Positions 62,316 to 64,000 of a stretch of 64,000 nucleotides of DNA are shown piece by piece. The notes below the pieces were generated by a model, which did not search any database, was not told where the DNA came from, and saw only the letters and a program-made list of their open reading frames with translations. The position numbers and the translations under genes are program-made. Location: NCBI GenBank assembly GCA_029207755.1, contig JARCOQ010000010.1, forward strand, positions 1 through 64,000, read 5' to 3'. Every line of letters starts with the position of its first letter. Positions within the stretch are counted from its first letter, which is position 1. Source of the stretch: Chamaea fasciata. Taxonomy: Eukaryota > Chordata > Aves > Passeriformes > Sylviidae.

Positions 62316-64000
62316 ATTGAAAGGCTTTGCCCACTGTGACAAACTCTCCAAAGAAGCAACTGCTCATCGGCAGCAACTGAAGCTCCCCCTCCCTGAACAT
62401 GCCTCTGTGAAACTTGGGCTGTCAGTTAAGCCACCTGAGAGGAATGTGAGGTAGGATTGCATGCGCTCTCAGACTAGCAGGAGGAAAACGGATACTGGAG
62501 GAGCACTGATACTGGACAGAAAGAACCCACACTCAAAGCCAACAAAGCCACTCTGTTGAAAAGCAACTCTGAGTGGGTAACTGCAGCCAATGAGCATTGA
62601 TTCCTTTGTTGGCTAAAATGCCTAAATAGCAAAAAGGTTTGAATACCTGGGGGAACCACACCAGCAAGAAGACCAGGGTGAAGAAAAGATGCAAGAGGAT
62701 GCTTTCTGGATCCAAGTGCGGTGATAGCTTTCTCCTTCAACTGTCTCACTCTTTCTCTCCCTCTGGCCCTCCTCTCTTTCCTATTTCTATCTCTCTACCT
62801 CATGCTTACTGTTAAAGAAAATCCATGCTATTGACTTGGGCACATGCCTCTTACCTTCAGGTACAGGCATGTGCCAATAACCGGATCATAAAAGACGTGC
62901 TGGTACAACAGACTGCTGCTGTGAGGGGGTGAGATGTGCAATTGATCCTTGGCCCAGGGATTGGCACTGGAGAAGGCAGATGCAGCTCTTCCCTTCCCTG
63001 GAGTGTTTGTGCATTGGTCTTACACGCCACTCCTATGTGGAAGGGAGCAACAGAGGTTCGTCGATGTTCACGGATGGAAAAGAATGGCAAAAAGCAAAAG
63101 GGTCCAAAAAAACCTCACCGCTTTTTATTAACAAACTACACACTCAGCATGGCAGTTGGTATATGTTTTGCCACTACCTTCTAATAATAAGACAGAAGAC
63201 TAAAAGAAAAGAGGGAAGAAGAAGGGAAAGAGGAATCGGGTAGGAGAGGAAAGAAGATTAAAGTCCTGGGTCCAGCACCGATCCAGCCAACAGGTGTCCA
63301 GGGTCCTGAGAGAATGCCACCCGGCCTCTGTGGTGGTACATTTTTCTAGGTAAGTTTTCCCCATTCTGGGATTCGGTTCCTCACTCTTTGTACAAATGAG
63401 TTGGCATGTGCAGCCTAGTATTCTAGACTTTTCTGGAAATGGGCTGGGGGGCTTTGGGTTTGTTTTCTTTTTTTTTTGTGGTCTTGATTCTCCATCTATT
63501 GGTCTTGCTTGCTCCTTGACCCCACTCCTGCACTTAAGCTGTTTATGTTGTGTGGTCACTACAGACTGGAAGAGGAACTTCAGCTCCAGAATGGGGCTGG
63601 CCTACGTTCAGTACAGCTCCCCTTTCCAGGCACATGCTGTTATAACTCGTTTGCTTGATGGCTGTTGGTGTTCAGGGCATAGCAGTGCATGAACTCTTTA
63701 CTGCTTAGGTTTCTACATGGGCCAAAAAACCCAGTTGCCATCTGATGGGGACAAAAACCATCCTTAGGGCACAGAGGAGAATGAAGGGCTTCACATTTTT
63801 GATGACAGGGCAACATCTGCACCCTTCTTTTCTTTTCTCTTGTTTTCCAAGTGTTGTGTTTCTTGAACTTGTTTTTGCAAACTTAAGGTGCCAGATGCTA
63901 CTCTTCCGCTGTAGATGTACCAATAGCTGTGGGGAAGGCATTGATCTGTACGGAAGGGAGTGTGAAGCCAAATTCTTCCTAGATGAGTGTGAAGGGATCC

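Larger units (their letters stand above)
1..64000. repeat. Macrosatellite-like tandem array, ~9,495-bp unit, 6.74 copies
   Basis: The same block recurs head to tail across the full window, with matching landmarks spaced 9495, 9495, 9495, 9495, 9494 and 9495 bases apart (for example the motif at 259, 9754, 19249, 28744, 38239, 47733 and 57228). Copies differ by isolated substitutions and, as far as I could see, by indels only in a poly-T run. No non-repeat flank is visible, so the true unit boundaries and total copy number are unknown. Each complete unit carries one intact serine protease gene, one RING pseudogene, two CR1 fragments and an unidentified plus-strand exon cluster. Every unit points the same way, which fits unequal crossing-over or replication-based amplification better than independent insertions. 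Confidence 0.98.
56970..64000. repeat. Array unit 7 (cut by window end)
   Basis: Partial unit of 7,031 bp with a 20-T poly-T tract. It ends about 206 bases before the expected protease stop codon, so the RING pseudogene and both CR1 fragments are present but no protease exon is inside the window. The array therefore continues at least past 64000. Confidence 0.95.

Noticed and set aside
1..64000. CRISPR array or bacterial operon reading of the repeat
   Set aside because: The period is 9.5 kb, with spliced genes and LINEs inside; nothing resembles short direct repeats with spacers or prokaryotic genes.

Overview
The window is eukaryotic and almost certainly avian. It holds CR1 LINE remnants ending in the CR1-type 8-bp terminal repeat, compact GT-AG introns, and an acrosin-type serine protease gene. 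CR1 elements also occur in other sauropsids, so 'bird' is an inference; no species can be named.

The whole window is one head-to-tail tandem array. A unit of about 9,495 bp repeats 6.74 times: 1-9495, 9496-18990, 18991-28485, 28486-37980, 37981-47474, 47475-56969, and 56970-64000 (partial). Units differ by scattered single-base changes. The only length changes I found are in one poly-T tract (18, 19 or 20 T), which makes unit 5 one base shorter. To convert a unit-1 position downstream of base 672, add 9495, 18990, 28485, 37979, 47474 or 56970.

Layout of one unit (unit-1 coordinates): short promoter of the protease copy lying to the left (1-197); truncated CR1 3' end, minus (198-440); poly-T tract (654-672); plus-strand exon-like segments of an unidentified gene or relic (1015-2104); RING-finger pseudogene, minus (2287-2936); unrecognised sequence (2937-3593); longer dead CR1, minus (3594-5345); possible solitary-LTR remnant with a hairpin at its end (5600-5905); purine-rich and unrecognised sequence (5906-7235); five-exon acrosin-like gene, minus (stop at 7236, ATG at 9495).

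Six complete acrosin-like genes are present. Each splices with canonical sites in compatible phases to the same 332-residue secreted protease: signal peptide, Arg|Val-Val-Gly-Gly activation site, intact His85/Asp135/Ser227 triad, proline-rich tail and the acrosin-like C-terminal Leu-Lys-Gly-Lys segment. The S1 pocket has changed (Asp189 to Gly, Gly226 to Ala, Tyr228 to Ser in chymotrypsin numbering), so trypsin-like cleavage is not expected. Only two coding differences were found among the six copies and both are synonymous. Shared SNPs fail the four-gamete test, pointing to gene conversion or unequal exchange. The array looks like an ampliconic or macrosatellite expansion of a reproductive protease with altered specificity.
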